Shown: positions 21,346-32,615 of the stretch, piece by piece
Layout: each line of letters starts with the position of its first letter
Position numbering within the stretch: position 1 is the stretch's first letter
Assembly: GCA_034387635.1 (NCBI GenBank)
Contig: JAOANU010000004.1
Span: 1,178,001-1,242,000, forward strand
Direction: 5' to 3'
Length of the DNA stretch: 64,000 nucleotides
Origin: Rhodosporidiobolus odoratus
Taxonomy: Eukaryota; Basidiomycota; Microbotryomycetes; Sporidiobolales; Sporidiobolaceae
Notes under the pieces: model-generated
The model's database searches: none
What the model was told of the DNA's origin: nothing
The model's input: the letters and a program-made list of their open reading frames with translations, nothing else
Program-made: the position numbers and the translations under genes

Positions 21346-24050
21346 CTAGACCTGGGTGTGGATCCCGTTGAGTTCGTACTCCTCCTTGGCCTCGTAAGAT
21401 TTGGCACCGAACGAGTCGGACTGAGGAGCAACGGAAAGGTCGACGTCTGCAGATCAAAGATAGATCAGCGTTGGCATCAAGCTCGCCAAGCAACGAGAGA
21501 CAAGCTTACCTTCGGCAGAGACGGGCTCGGTGAGGAGGGTGTCATGGTGAGGGAATGCCAAGTTGAGGAGATAGTACACGACGATAGCGGGGATGTAGGC
21601 GGTGATGAAGCCCGGAGCGTAGTACCACGAGATGTTGCTGTTCAAGGCAATAGTAGCGTGGGTAAAAAGGAGCAGAGGGGGAATGGGACTGTGAGCGCCG
21701 CTCTGTGTCCAGAATAGCGTAAAAAGGAAACTCACCCAATGTAGACATCCGGGTTGATGGCGTTGATGAGACTGTGCAGTGTCAGGTACCCGGAAAGGTT
21801 AGCTATGTTCGACCTGAGCGGTCGCTTCACAGAGAACGCGGCTTACCCAGGAAGGTTAGGAGCAACGGTGACACAGATAGTAACGAGTGCGCGCCAGTTC
21901 ATGCCAGAGGTGTAGCGGTAAATACCCTGCGCGAATGAAGGACGGGTGGGAAGTCAACACTGAATGACTTGCGAGGGAGAACTGAGGAGAAACAGCAACG
22001 CACGTGAGGGTCGTAGAGCTCCGGGACGTGGTACGCCTGACGCTTGACGAGGAAGTAGTCGGCGGTGAGCAGACCGGCGAAGGGTCCGAGGAAGATGGCG
22101 TAGCCGCTGCGAGTAGTCCGAGAGAGATCGTCAGCTGTTCGTTCGGTTTCGCGCTAGGACGACGGCGTCGGAAGCCGCTGGAGAATTGACGTACGCAACG
22201 AAAGTGAGGAAAGTGCCCGAGGAGGCAAGGATCTTCCAGCTGTAGGAGGATATAACGGTTAATGTACAGTCAAAAGTGGACAAAAGCGGGCATGACATGC
22301 GGAGCAACAGCCCATCCACCGAGGATGGCAGTGATCAACTGTCCACGAGTGATGTTGATGTACTTGGGGCACAGGGTGACCAAGTCGTTGGCGGACGAAA
22401 TGGAGTTGGCAGTGATATCTGTGAGGAGTTCGAGTCAGCCTCGGTGGTCCAACCCAGAGTCGAGCCTTGAGAACAAGAAGACATACTGGCAGCGATACCG
22501 GCGAGCATCCAAGCGATGGCGGCGAAAGCGATCGAAGCGCGGTTTGTCCAGTTGTTCATGATGTCGAACCTGCGAGAGTGGGAAAGTCAGAGAAAGGTAG
22601 CACGCGCGGGAAAAGCTTGTGTAGGGGACTTACGGAGACCAAAGGGCGTCACCGCCGTAGACAACCACAGAGGCAGATGCGGAAAGGATACCGCAGATAG
22701 TAACGAAGAAGGCGGAAAGGGGGATGGCGAAAGCCTGCGACCACTGCGCCCTCGGAGTAGTAGCGTAGCGCGTGAAGTCGGGAGAGTTGGTCGACAGGGT
22801 GGACCAGTTACCGAGCATGGCGGCGAGACCCATGAGCCAGGCCTTGCTGAACTCCATGCCGTGGACGGTGTTGCCCTGCGAGAAGAGGGGACCACCACCC
22901 CCAGCGGACTTGACGAGGGTACCCATCATGGCGAGCATGCAGGCGGGAACGACGACCGTCTTGATGGCGAAGACGTAGCGGAGCTTCTTGGGCGAGACGA
23001 AGAAGAAGGGGAGCTGGATGAGCCAGAAGAGGAAGTAGCTGCACATGTCGCGGGTGGTGACTGCGGCCGGATAGGCAGAGTCAGCATAAATGATGCGGAA
23101 CGGCATGGGAAGAAGACGCACTGCCGGCAGACTCTGGCAGGGCATTGCCAATGTTGTTGTAGCTCGGCCAGATGGCACGGAGGAACTGGTTCATGGCAGA
23201 CCCTCCGTTGTAAGTCTCGACACCGAACCAAATGAATGAGAGGAAGCATCGAGAGAGAACGGCGAAGAGGGAGAACCAGTAGCCCATAGGTGCGCGCATC
23301 TGTACGGATGGTCATCGTCAATTTTTTCCTGCACCAGCCGGCGGGAAGAAGAGCGCGAGCGAGCGTACAGCGACCGGAAAGGGAATCCTGCAGAGAGTAT
23401 ACGAGACTCAGTACTGCTCAGGAAGCCCACGCGACAAAGGGACGTACCGCAGCTTCGCACCGACGACACCATTGAGAATGATAGGTATCGCAATAAGGAA
23501 GTTTCCGAAAATGACGATTCCTGCGTGGGTGCACCGCAACATGACACGAGGAAGGAAGGACATCAGCACGAGGCCGCTCAAGCCTTGCAGAACGAAGTCG
23601 GAAAGAAAGGAGAGGGAGAAGAGAACGCACCGAGAGCGTTACCGACACTCAGTCCTAAAGGGATGAGCGAGGAGCCCGTTTGCCAGAAGGCAGGGTCGAG
23701 GGAAGCTGCAACCCAGAAAGAAAACTGCAGGCGCAGTAAGGAAGAAAAGAAGCAAAGTGGGGAAGAAGAGAAGGTTAGGCACCACCGCCTTTTGAGAGGT
23801 CCTAGGGAACTGTAGAACGCACCCAAGTACCGTAGCCCCAAGTTCGCTGTTCAGGTTGGGTCGGGTCCAGATCGGCGTTGGTGTAAATATATTCCGGTGC
23901 GCTGCAACGAACTTGGGTCAATTCAGGTGCTGAGGAAACGGACGGAGGCACACGGACGTACAGTGAGGACGACTGGCGGGGGAGCTTGAGAGCGAAGGGC
24001 TCGGACGGTTCCTCCTCCGAATTCCTCTTGAAGCGGTTGAGAAGTCCCAT
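21346..24050 (-). CDS. NCS1-family permease (uracil/uridine/allantoin/thiamine type)
   Basis: Plasma-membrane proton symporter of the nucleobase-cation symporter 1 family. Starts with MGLLNRFKRNSEEE at 24050 and is cut into about 14 small exons, several under 100 nt. Family signs: RTWGYGTW before the first helix; GSSLIPLGLSVGNAL; a long exon with FSLFAVLSRCFLSFIWFGVE, where YNGG follows; WSTLSTNSPDFTRYA, matching the family's NxxDFTRYA; SFAAIAWMLAGIAAS followed by ANSISSANDL; GPFAGLLTADYFLVKR; and ELYDPHGIYRYTSGMNWRA. The C-terminus ends EEYELNGIHTQV at a TAG (21346-21348). About 12 hydrophobic segments are expected and most are visible. FUR4-, FUI1-, DAL4- and THI7-type proteins all share these motifs, so the substrate is open. 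A nucleoside hydrolase lies 12 kb away, which is suggestive at most. Confidence 0.85.
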
Positions 24051-25268
24051 TGTTCTCGGTTTCGCGGGTGGCAGATAAAGTAGTGTAGAGAGAAAGAGAG
24101 GCGAGAGGAGGCTGAGGCGGTCTTTCGAGAGAGAGAAAAGAGAGCCAAAGGGTGCCTTAGTCGGGGGAGATCAAGGACTGTAATGCCCGGAGATCGGGTG
24201 AGAAGAAAGGGAGAATGAGTTTCGACCGGGAGAGGAAAGTCGAATCCAACACTGACGAGAAAGAGAGTCGAGGTCGAGGCTGAGGCTAAGGACGAGCTGG
24301 TGGCAACACACGAGTTGGAGGGGATCAACTCTCGAGGTCAGTTCGCAACGGCGGAAGCAAGGAGGCCGTGCGGAGGTTGAATAGGAGCAGGGGGCGTCGC
24401 GCGGCTCGAACACCGGAGGAGGGGACGAAAGGACAGGTGCAGAAAGAGGATACTCACCTGCACACACGGTTTCGCGCTGGCTATCGCTAGAGTCGTACAC
24501 AGGTGGTCGTCACAGGGGTCGTCAAGTGGGGGAAATGTGCGAGTAGCGAGCAAGCGGGACTGGAGATAGCGGCGACAGTGGCTGAGCTTTGAGAAGGAGA
24601 TCGGAGTGAGTCTGTACGCTAGTGCACAGCTAGCAAGCGGGTGGCTGTCGGCGAGAAGACTAAGCTACTCCGGACACTTTAGCGTACGGAGTGGCCCCGC
24701 AAAACGGGGATTTTTGGAAAGGGTTTTTTTGTTTCTCTTTGCCCCAAATCGTCCCTTTATGACCTTTCATATGCGCTTGCACCTGCTTGCAGAGGCAGAG
24801 AGGCGGTTCAAGCTCAATGCTGGATGGGTGCTTGCGACCTAGCATGCTCGTGCAAGCCGAACGAGCGGCCCAAGCAACGAAGTGCCGAAAAGTAGAAAAA
24901 TTACCGCCGGGACCGGCGCACGCTGATCCACATTGGCCCGTATCGCAGGGGACGTATCCGGGACGTCGGTACGGAGTGGGAGCCCGAGAAAGGTCGAGAG
25001 GGCGAAGCGCGATTCAGCTTGGGCCGGGGAGAGGGACGAGCGACGTGAGCCTGACGGACCTTGTCCTGGTGCTGGGGAAGCGCGACCAGCGAGCGAGCGA
25101 AGCAAAGTGCGATATGTTCACGAGTGAGACGTTGAACGCCGAGCGGAGCGGGGAGGAGACAGGGAGGAGGAAAAAAAGTTGAGAAGGTCGTTGAGCCAGG
25201 CTGTGCAATCACTCCCTGCTGGACAACCGCTGGCCTCCGGGCATCGAGCACTGTGGCAAGGGTAGAGG
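24051..25268. promoter_or_regulatory. Permease promoter region and PPR 3' flank
   Basis: About 1.2 kb. The first 350 bp upstream of the permease start are purine-rich on the plus strand (pyrimidine-rich leader of the gene). The rest has only shadow frames. A 7-T run near 24725 and a poly-A string near 25175 are the only homopolymers; the latter lies just before the stop side of the PPR gene. No RNA gene recognised. Confidence 0.4.
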
Positions 25269-27566
25269 TCATTGCAGCTCCTCCCACCGCAGCCTAAGCT
25301 CCTCGACCCTCGCCCTATGCTTTGCCACAACCCGCTTAATCCTCTTGTCCTCCCTCCATCCCATCCATCCCTCCTTCTCCTTCCCCGTAAACTTCTCTTT
25401 CAACTTGTCCCACACCTCGAGGACCGCATCGCTCTCCCCATCTGTGAGCTTCTCGAATGCAAGGAGAATCCACCACATATCCTTCGCCGACGGGGCTGTC
25501 CTTGCCCCGGAGAACGAACGGCTTGAAAGAGTTGACGGCGGCGGCGGAGTGAGGGCGAGGAAAGAGCCGAAGACCGAGTAGAGAGCGGAGAGAGAGAAAG
25601 GGTCGTCATTGTCCTGACTTGAAGACCGGAGATAACGCGAGTCTTGCTGAGTGAGAGCGGCAAAAGGAGAGAGAGAGCGAGAGACGGCATGCGAACGGAC
25701 GTGGGCACCTCGTAGGAGTGTTGAATTGAGAGAGCTCGATTGGCTAGCACGAGTCGAGCCGAAGGTGGCGAAGGCGCGGAAGAGCGGGAGGAAGTGATGA
25801 GGCGCAGGAGCGACGGATAGACCAGACGACGAAGATGCGGGCGAGGAAGAGATGAAGACGTCGCGCAAGATGCGGATGGCGCTGTGGAAGTCGCCTCTGA
25901 AGGCGAAGGACTGGATGAGGGCGGTGTAGGTGCGGTCGCTGAGAGGTGGAGGTTGAACCGAGATCCCGCTCGAGTACAAAACTGCGCCCTCCATCTCTGG
26001 CCGCAGCTCATCCAACAGCACCTCCCTCTGCATCTTCATCGACTCGTAGAATCTGTCCGCTTCCGCCATCATACCTCGCTTGGCAAAGACCCACACCATC
26101 GCCTGCCATACCGTCTGTTTCCGCTCTACGTCCCCTTCAACCTCCAATAATGCCACCTCGAATCCTCTCCAAAGCGCTTCCACCCCCGCTCCCCTCTGCT
26201 CGTCTTTCAGCACCTCCTCCATCGCGGTTGCCACGTCCGGCTTAATCCCCAACTCTCGCATCCTCCCCCTGACCTGCTCAAACATATCCCACATCTTTGC
26301 CCTCCGGCACAACCTCAACAGCACGTTGAGCAGTACCCTCTGTTGATCTCTCACCCTCGCCGACGACCCCAGCTCGTCCTGACTCTGCCGACCGTCCAAG
26401 CGCTTCCGCCTCCGACGACGTCGATCAATCCGCGTTCGCTGTTGAGCGAGGTACTGCTCATACAGCGCCACAGCCCCCCTCACATCCCCCTGCTGCGTCG
26501 ACCTCAGATTCGCCCCAGCAAAGAGCATCAACCTGGCCCAATCCTTATCCCTCAATCCAGCACCTCCACCTCTCAACTGCTGCTGAGCCATTTCATCCCC
26601 CCCATCTTCTGCTGGCCCCTCTCCGGCGCCCGAGTACGTCTGAAGTACCGAAGGGAACGCAGCGCCCCTTTTTCGCGCGAGGAGTTCGGCGATGACGAGG
26701 AGACGGTTGAGACCGTTTTTGGTGCGCGGGCGAGAGGTGGAGAAGAGGGTGAAGGCGCGGTAGAGTTGCGAGGTGGAGAGGGGGAGGGGTGTGCGACCTG
26801 TCGAGTCGGGAGGCGCGGCGGAGGAGGAGGGAATGGGGAAGAGAGATGAGGATGAACAAGAGGAGGCGGAGGAAGAGGGACGGGCAGCGGTGAAGAATCC
26901 GTCGTCCTCCGCTGAAGAAGAAGAAGAAGACGGTGACACGGAGAAGTCTCCGTCTTCGTGCGAGAGAAGAGCGGGGAATCGTGTAGAAGAGGGAAAGTAG
27001 CTGCGTGGGAGGTCTGGGATTTCTTCTGGGTACCGCAAAACCCTCGCGAGGGCAATCCAAGCCTGATCAGCGTTCCATGCTGGTCCTTTTGTGCGCGCCG
27101 TTCTTCGGCCCTGTCTGGACGAGGGAGAAGAAGGGAGAGAGCGAGAGTAGAGCGCTTGTTGCAGGGAAGTGAGAAGGTAGGATCGCTCGCGGGTGAAGAG
27201 AGGGAGGTATGGCGAGATTTGATTTGGCTCAGAGGGGGGTCGTCGTGGCGATTTGAATCGACTGTACTGTACTGTCGGTGGTGCTTGTGCGGGTGCAAGT
27301 GTCGGCAATGACGCAGGACGCCGTTTCCCCTCCTTGCTTGCGGACTTCTGACCGCGTCGCCTTTGCTCATCGTGCCGCGGGGCCGGTGCACCGACTGGCG
27401 GCGAGTCAGGTATCAGGTCGTTCCATGTTGGTAGGGGATCGTCCAGGGTTGAGCGAGAGGTTGAAGGAATGGGAGAATAGGGAGAGTGAGATGAGGACGA
27501 GTAGGACGAATAGCGCGCGTAAGGGGTCTTGTAGGCTTGTCGAGCTAGCCGTGCTGTTGCTGTCAT
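25269..27566 (-). CDS. PPR-like mitochondrial protein
   Basis: A single long exon. The frame is open up to a Met at 27716, but I prefer the Met at 27566 (765 residues), because it starts a clean mitochondrial-type presequence (MTATARLARQAYKTPYARYS) and leaves room for the divergent CNS1 gene. The N-terminal third is Ser/Pro-rich. The middle has paired helices of the pentatricopeptide type: MWDMFEQVRGRMRELGIKPD, then WQAMVWVFAKRGMMAEADRFYESM and RTYTALIQSFAFRGDFHSAIRIL, each with the A-helix/B-helix pattern and a KPD or similar turn. A charged C-terminal helix (KHRARVEELRLRWEELQ) ends the protein. A role in mitochondrial RNA processing or translation follows from the family; the target RNA is unknown. 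No introns, unlike most neighbours. Confidence 0.7.
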   Translation of the reverse strand: MTATARLARQAYKTPYARYSSYSSSSHSPYSPIPSTSRSTLDDPLPTWNDLIPDSPPVGAPAPRHDEQRRRGQKSASKEGKRRPASLPTLAPAQAPPTVQYSRFKSPRRPPSEPNQISPYLPLFTRERSYLLTSLQQALYSRSLPSSPSSRQGRRTARTKGPAWNADQAWIALARVLRYPEEIPDLPRSYFPSSTRFPALLSHEDGDFSVSPSSSSSSAEDDGFFTAARPSSSASSCSSSSLFPIPSSSAAPPDSTGRTPLPLSTSQLYRAFTLFSTSRPRTKNGLNRLLVIAELLARKRGAAFPSVLQTYSGAGEGPAEDGGDEMAQQQLRGGGAGLRDKDWARLMLFAGANLRSTQQGDVRGAVALYEQYLAQQRTRIDRRRRRRKRLDGRQSQDELGSSARVRDQQRVLLNVLLRLCRRAKMWDMFEQVRGRMRELGIKPDVATAMEEVLKDEQRGAGVEALWRGFEVALLEVEGDVERKQTVWQAMVWVFAKRGMMAEADRFYESMKMQREVLLDELRPEMEGAVLYSSGISVQPPPLSDRTYTALIQSFAFRGDFHSAIRILRDVFISSSPASSSSGLSVAPAPHHFLPLFRAFATFGSTRASQSSSLNSTLLRGAHVRSHAVSRSLSPFAALTQQDSRYLRSSSQDNDDPFSLSALYSVFGSFLALTPPPPSTLSSRSFSGARTAPSAKDMWWILLAFEKLTDGESDAVLEVWDKLKEKFTGKEKEGWMGWREDKRIKRVVAKHRARVEELRLRWEELQ

Positions 27567-27687
27567 GCCTCGGACCGCGCCCTTGACAAGCTCAGCTCGC
27601 GTAGTGACGGACCGAGACGGTGAATTCCATTTGTTTGCATTTGCTTCCTTCACTTCTCGTTGCCCATCTCGCATACCGTTTCGAAGC
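27567..27687. promoter_or_regulatory. 121-bp divergent promoter between PPR gene and CNS1
   Basis: If the start codons chosen here are right, only about 121 bp separate two divergent genes. That space must contain both 5' leaders. I see no TATA box. The rightmost 80 bp are pyrimidine-rich toward CNS1 (tttgcttccttcacttctc). Confidence 0.45.
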
Positions 27688-29275
27688 ATGCAAGCACCGT
27701 CAGCACCTCCGACCACGTGCGTATGAACTTTCTCGCCCTTGCCTCATTGGTCCACAGCGCCTCGCCATCTTCCTGACCTCATTCCCTCTTTACTCTCTCC
27801 AGCTCCGCCTCCGCTTCAGCAACCACCGAAGAGATCCTCGGCAATTTTGACAATGTCCCCTTGTTCATGAAGAGCCTACCGACCGAACTAGGTGGTACGG
27901 CACAGACGAAAGAAGGGAAACTGGGCGAAACCAACCCGAGTGATACTTTGGCGGCTCTTCAGGCTCTTGCGTATGAGGGCGATCCGGCCGGTATGTCGTT
28001 CGTTCGTCTCATATCCAGCCGTACTGCTGACGGGCGGCTCCCGGATGTGCAGAAATCGCGGAAGGGTTCAAGGAGCAAGGAAATGATCTTTTCAAGCGAA
28101 GGAAATTCAGGGATGCGGCAGGGTTCTACTCGCGGGCGATTGACGAGGTTGGCAAGGATTTACCTGTGGAAGACTTGAGGACGCTGAGGTGTAATCGGGC
28201 AGCAGCCAATCTGGAACTAGGTTCGTCCTTTGCCCCCTTTCTCAGGCGACTTTTCTTCGTGCACGCCCTCTTCCCCAAGCTGGGCTGATCACTGCTCATT
28301 CATAATCTACAGCCAACTACGGTGCCTGCCTTCGCGACTGCTCTCTCGTCCTTTCGGTCGGCAACTCCTCCTTCCCCGATCCCCCAACCGCTACTGCCCA
28401 AAAAACCACCCTGAAAGCCCTCCTCCGGTCTGCGCGCGCCCTCTCCTCGCTCGAAAAACTCGATGAAGCGCTTGATGCGCTCATTCGACTGAAAGCGCTT
28501 GAAGAGCACCTTGGCATGGAAGAGCAGGATTCGGGGAAGAGGTGGAGGGAGGAGGTGCAGAAGAAGCAGGCGGTCAAACAGCGTAAAGAACAGGAGAAGA
28601 CTGAGAGGGCACGACGGAAACGGGAAGAGGAGGAGTCGCTGATGGTGGCATTAACCGTTAGTCGTTTCCGTTCATCTGCCGTCCTCTCAAGTCTCATACC
28701 TCTTCGTCACGCAGTCTCGAGGGGTGCTCTTCCCTCGCCCAACACCGAAAGCATCTCTATTCTCTTCCGCCCCCACCGATGTCCGACCACCTCACTTCGA
28801 CCCCGAAGTCGTTCCTCTCTCTTCTCTACCTTCGGTTCCTCTCCTTCCTCCTACCCCTCCCACCGACGCCTCTTCCTACGTTCCCTGGTCAGCTCCACCC
28901 CCTCACACCCCCATGATCTTCCCCGTCTTCCTCCTTCTCCCTCTCGAGAAACCCCCGACTCGAGACTTGATCATGTCCTTCCCGGAAGACGCTTCCTTTG
29001 GCGACGCTCTTCAATCTATGGGTCGAGACCCTTCGACCCATCAGTTGTACCTTGCGACCACTCGAGGACGGGTGCTCAAGATTGGAGCCAAGTTGACGTT
29101 GGGCAAGGTGCTTGAAGCGGCGGGCAAGGTGAAGGAGGGGGAGGAAAAGGATGGGTGGGAACTCAAGGAAGGGTGGGCGTTGGAGATGGTCGGGGTCCCG
29201 AAAGGGAACGAGGGGGAGCAGTGGATACAGGAGTGGAAGAAGGAGGTCAAGAGCGGGAGTAAGGCGATTTTGTAA
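27688..29275 (+). CDS. CNS1: Hsp90 co-chaperone of the Cns1/TTC4 family
   Basis: TPR protein that links Hsp90/Hsp70 and, in yeast, is essential and connected to translation elongation factor 2 folding. Five exons (27688-27716, 27803-27990, 28053-28220, 28313-28656, 28715-29275) give 429 residues. Landmarks: FDNVPLFMKSLP near residue 30, matching the N-terminal signature of Cns1/TTC4; three TPR motifs, with EGFKEQGNDLFKRRKFRDAA and ALLRSARALSSLEKLDEALD clearly visible; a charged coiled region (QKKQAVKQRKEQEKTERARR); and the C-terminal wheel-like domain with YPS-type hydrophobics, e.g. TPMIFPVFLLLP and THQLYLATTRGRVLKIG. The carboxylate-clamp residues (K/N in KEQGN) are retained. Divergent from the PPR gene. 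Three paralogous proteins in eukaryotes share the fold, but the N-terminal motif makes this assignment firm. Confidence 0.88.
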
Positions 29276-30616
29276 AGAGAGTGTGGGAAACAGACGAGGC
29301 GGTGTTCTCTTTTCGAGGACGTGGCAGCACTTCCGGACTCTCCAAGGCATGCCTGTGTTCGGGTTCCTGGCTAACTACACGCTCAGTAGAGCTTCCGTGT
29401 GCTCTCGTGGTCAGAAGAGAGAGAAGAGGACAAGTTGACTCGGAACATCCCCGACGAGAAGAATGTTTGTCACTCGTTGCGGTCTCCGTGCACCGGTCAC
29501 CTGTGTAGCGCAACGACCAGTACTCAACAGCAAGCCCCCTTGCGCCTGGCGTTGCCCCCATCGACCTCGACAGCTCCCATTGACCACGGCTGCCCCGCAT
29601 CACCGGCGACCCGTTGTTACCTAGCCATAAGGTCGAATTGAAAAGTCGTCAAGCTGGGTGAGTGAAGACGAAGTGTTCTCTTGCGTGCTTGAAAGAGAGT
29701 AGAGCTGACTCGTTGGGTCCATTCGGGGAGGATTTGCAGGTCGAGACTTTGTCGAGGTTCGTTGACTTGGATCTCCCCGCGGCCGACGGATGAGCAACTC
29801 AAGACTCATCCTATCTCTCTCCCTTGCTCTCTCAGTACACAGACACTCAGACCGAGTCATACCTGACTGGCCTCCGTGACAAGAGCACCCAGTTCACTCA
29901 CTCCCCTCTCCGCCCCCCAGCACTTGTACGCCACTACTCGGGTCGAGTCTTGGTCGACTCCGCCACACTTCCCAGTTCCCCTCCTCCGCCCTTGTCTTCA
30001 TCTCAACCTCAATCTACTTCAACATGTTCTCCTACAAGTCTGTTGGCATCGCGCACTGAGCGCTGTCCCCCTACCCCACTACGCACGACTCGCACTCCCC
30101 ACTCTCTCTCTCCTCAAAGGTCTCCTGTTCATTCGACCAACATCATCAATCCGCACATCTCCCGTCCCCCCATTCAATCACCAGCTTATCACAACTCACC
30201 TATTCGCTCGCCCCGTCCCATCCCCCTGCGCCTCATTACCCACAACTCTCCTCGCCACCCGACCTCCTTTCCCTCCGTTAGCCAGTCTGCCCCTTTTCTC
30301 TCTTTAGCCCTGTACTCTCGGGTGTCAGATTAAGGGTGTATAGCTACCACCAGGGCGATCAAGGACGCTGCTACTTCCTCCGGACCTCTTTGTTGTGAGT
30401 CACTTTTTTCTATTCGTTCACCTTCTCGAGTCAGGCTTTGTCTCCACTTCCTTGATTTACCTGCTGATCCTCTTGCTCATCTGCTATGCTCATCGACTCT
30501 TCCTACCCTGCCACCGCACAATCACGATAACTTTGCGCAGGCTGCCACTCTTCTCGCATCGGCACCTGCATTCGCCACTTCTCTCATCGTCACGCACGCC
30601 TCCCTACCACTCCAAG
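29276..30616. other. 1.3-kb intergenic region with long CT-rich leader of the cyclin gene
   Basis: From about 29880 the plus strand becomes strongly pyrimidine-rich (repeated ctc, cct, ccc strings) right up to the cyclin ATG. This looks like an unusually long 5' leader, perhaps 500-700 nt, possibly with an intron; cyclin mRNAs often have long leaders. Several short upstream ATGs occur. No protein-coding evidence. Confidence 0.45.
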
Positions 30617-32615
30617 ATGGCCTACCTCACTCCACCTCACAGCTCACCAGAGTCACTCGGTTACTCGTCCGCCTCGGAAGAAGCCGCTGCCCTCATCGCC
30701 TCTTCCTCTTCTCTCCCTCGCCGTCCTTCCAACCTCGCTCTTCCTACCGCCAAGCGACCTCGCTCGTCCCTCGCAAACCGACCCACTCTCCCCACTACCA
30801 ACAACTCATCCTATCTCGCTCCGACGGCGCAACACGCCTGGCACCCATCCTCGTCTGGACCCGCCGGGCCTTCTCAACTCGAAGCTCAACCTTCCGACCT
30901 TGAGCACTCGTCTGCCTGGTCCGCCCCCGCCTTGACGGGTGTTCCTACTACTCACGCCGTGCAGACCTACTGCCCAACGCCGGAACTCTCGCCAGAGGGA
31001 CTCGCTGCCGCTCCCGCTACAAGGACAGCTTGCCGCCCGTCCGCCTCGTCTTCACTTGGTCCTTCGCTCGCTGGCAGTGGTAGCACTTTTGTCAGACGCG
31101 ATGACTTGACTGCCAAGGCGGTAGCGAAAGCGGCGGCAATGTGTGCGGCGCAGGAACAGCAGGAGCAGGGAGTCAGGTTGGCGACCGCGTCGCAGGGTAC
31201 GGTCAGCGATAAGGATCGCTTCGTCACTGGACTCGTCGGTAAGCTTCTCCTTCCTGGCTGTTACGGCACGCGGAGTGGTCTTTGCGTCGGTGTTGACACT
31301 CGCGGTCTTCTTTCTTTTTGTGCCTCGATTATTTGCTTCTGCTCGCCGATTCGTAGGCGCTTCCGTCCTCGCTATCGAGTCGATTTGGGGGTCCTCTACC
31401 CCCTCTTCGCCCACACAGCAACCGGCCGCCGGCGTCCTCCCCCTTCAATGGTTTGTCAAGGAGGTTCTGCGCCGCAGTCGCACTTCCTGCTCGACTCTTC
31501 AGCTCGCGCTCTACTACCTACACAACTCGCGTCGCAAGATCCGTCAGAAAGTCGCCGACGCCGCTTCGTCGCGCCGTCACCTCGAGGCGGAGCTCCGGGC
31601 CGTCAAGCAGCAAACCGACGCCGCCAAATCGGCTTCGTCACCTTACTCAGCTGGCGCAGCGTCCTACCCGTCTCCGCCTCATTCGCCGCAGGATGTCAGC
31701 GTGACCACGGCCTCCGTCGCTGCTGTCGCTTCTCTCAGCGGTCGTTTCGCTGAACTGCTCGAGGAGCAGAACTCGCCCGTTCTGTGCGGCAGGAGGATGT
31801 TCCTCGCGGCTCTCATCTCGGCGAGCAAGTATCTTCAGGACCGGAATTACTCCAACCGGGCTTGGGCCAAGATTTCTGGGTTGACGGTCCCGGAGATTAA
31901 CGGCAATGAGAGGGAGTTTCTCAAATTGGTTGGGTTTGAGTTGCACCTCCGGGCTGAGGATTTCAAAAAGTGTACGCTTGCTTTTTCTTGCCTCGTCTCC
32001 TGCAGGCAAGCGAGGCTGACTTGCCTCTCACGTGATACAGGGACGGATCGCCTGCACACCCTCACCTCTACCGCTTCTGCCACTTCCTCTCCCCTCCCCA
32101 CGGCGCAACCGTCTCCGTCTCTCCTCGCTCGCCACGGTCTCTCTCGTTCCTCTTCCGAATACGTCCCCGCCGCTACCTCCGCCCCACTCAGCACTACCCG
32201 CCCGACCACCGCCTCTACTGCAGCGCAACGCCTCGCCCTCTCCCGTGGCGCGACGGTTCCTATTCTCTCGTCGTCCTTGACGACTAGGGAGAAAGGTTTC
32301 CCGATTGCTCGTCCCGTGCAGACTGTTTCCCCTGCGGCGACCGTCTCGCCTACTTCCTCCTCCTCATCGGAGGGGGAAGAGGGCCATCTTTCGGCACTCA
32401 GGTTGCCCCACTCGTATGGCAGGAAGATGTGTGGGTTGCCGATGAGGAAGAGTGTTGTGTTGTCGATGGAGGTTGAGTCAGTCGGAGCGGGGGAAGGGAG
32501 ATCGTTTGTCCCTGCTAGTTGGGGTGCTGGAGCCGGAGCTGGTGGGGTGTCGATGGATGGACACGGAGGACTCGGCGGAGGCGTATTGAGGAATGAAGCG
32601 GTTAGGGCGCATTGA
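30617..32615 (+). CDS. Pcl-type cyclin (Pho85-cyclin-like)
   Basis: Regulatory subunit of a cyclin-dependent kinase, most like fungal PCL/Pho85 cyclins. Exons 30617-31238, 31357-31971 and 32041-32615 give 603 residues. The N-terminal 200 residues are Ser/Pro-rich and disordered. The cyclin fold begins after the first intron: ASVLAIESIW, LPLQWFVKEVLRRSRTSCST, LQLALYYL, then, after an Ala/Ser linker insert, CGRRMFLAALISASKYLQDR, NYSNRAWAKISGL, EINGNEREFLKLVGFELHL. The ISASKYLQDRNYSNRAW string is a close match to the PCL hallmark. The insert of about 80 residues inside the box, ending in SPPHSPQ, is unusually long. The Ser/Thr/Pro-rich C-terminus may be a degradation signal. The second intron (31972-32040, 69 nt) has no in-frame stop, so retention would leave an in-frame insertion. 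Confidence 0.85.

Noticed and set aside
22516..23235. A 239-residue plus-strand frame across the permease
   Set aside because: It spans several introns and exons of the NCS1 permease on the opposite strand, with no domain or own splice logic.
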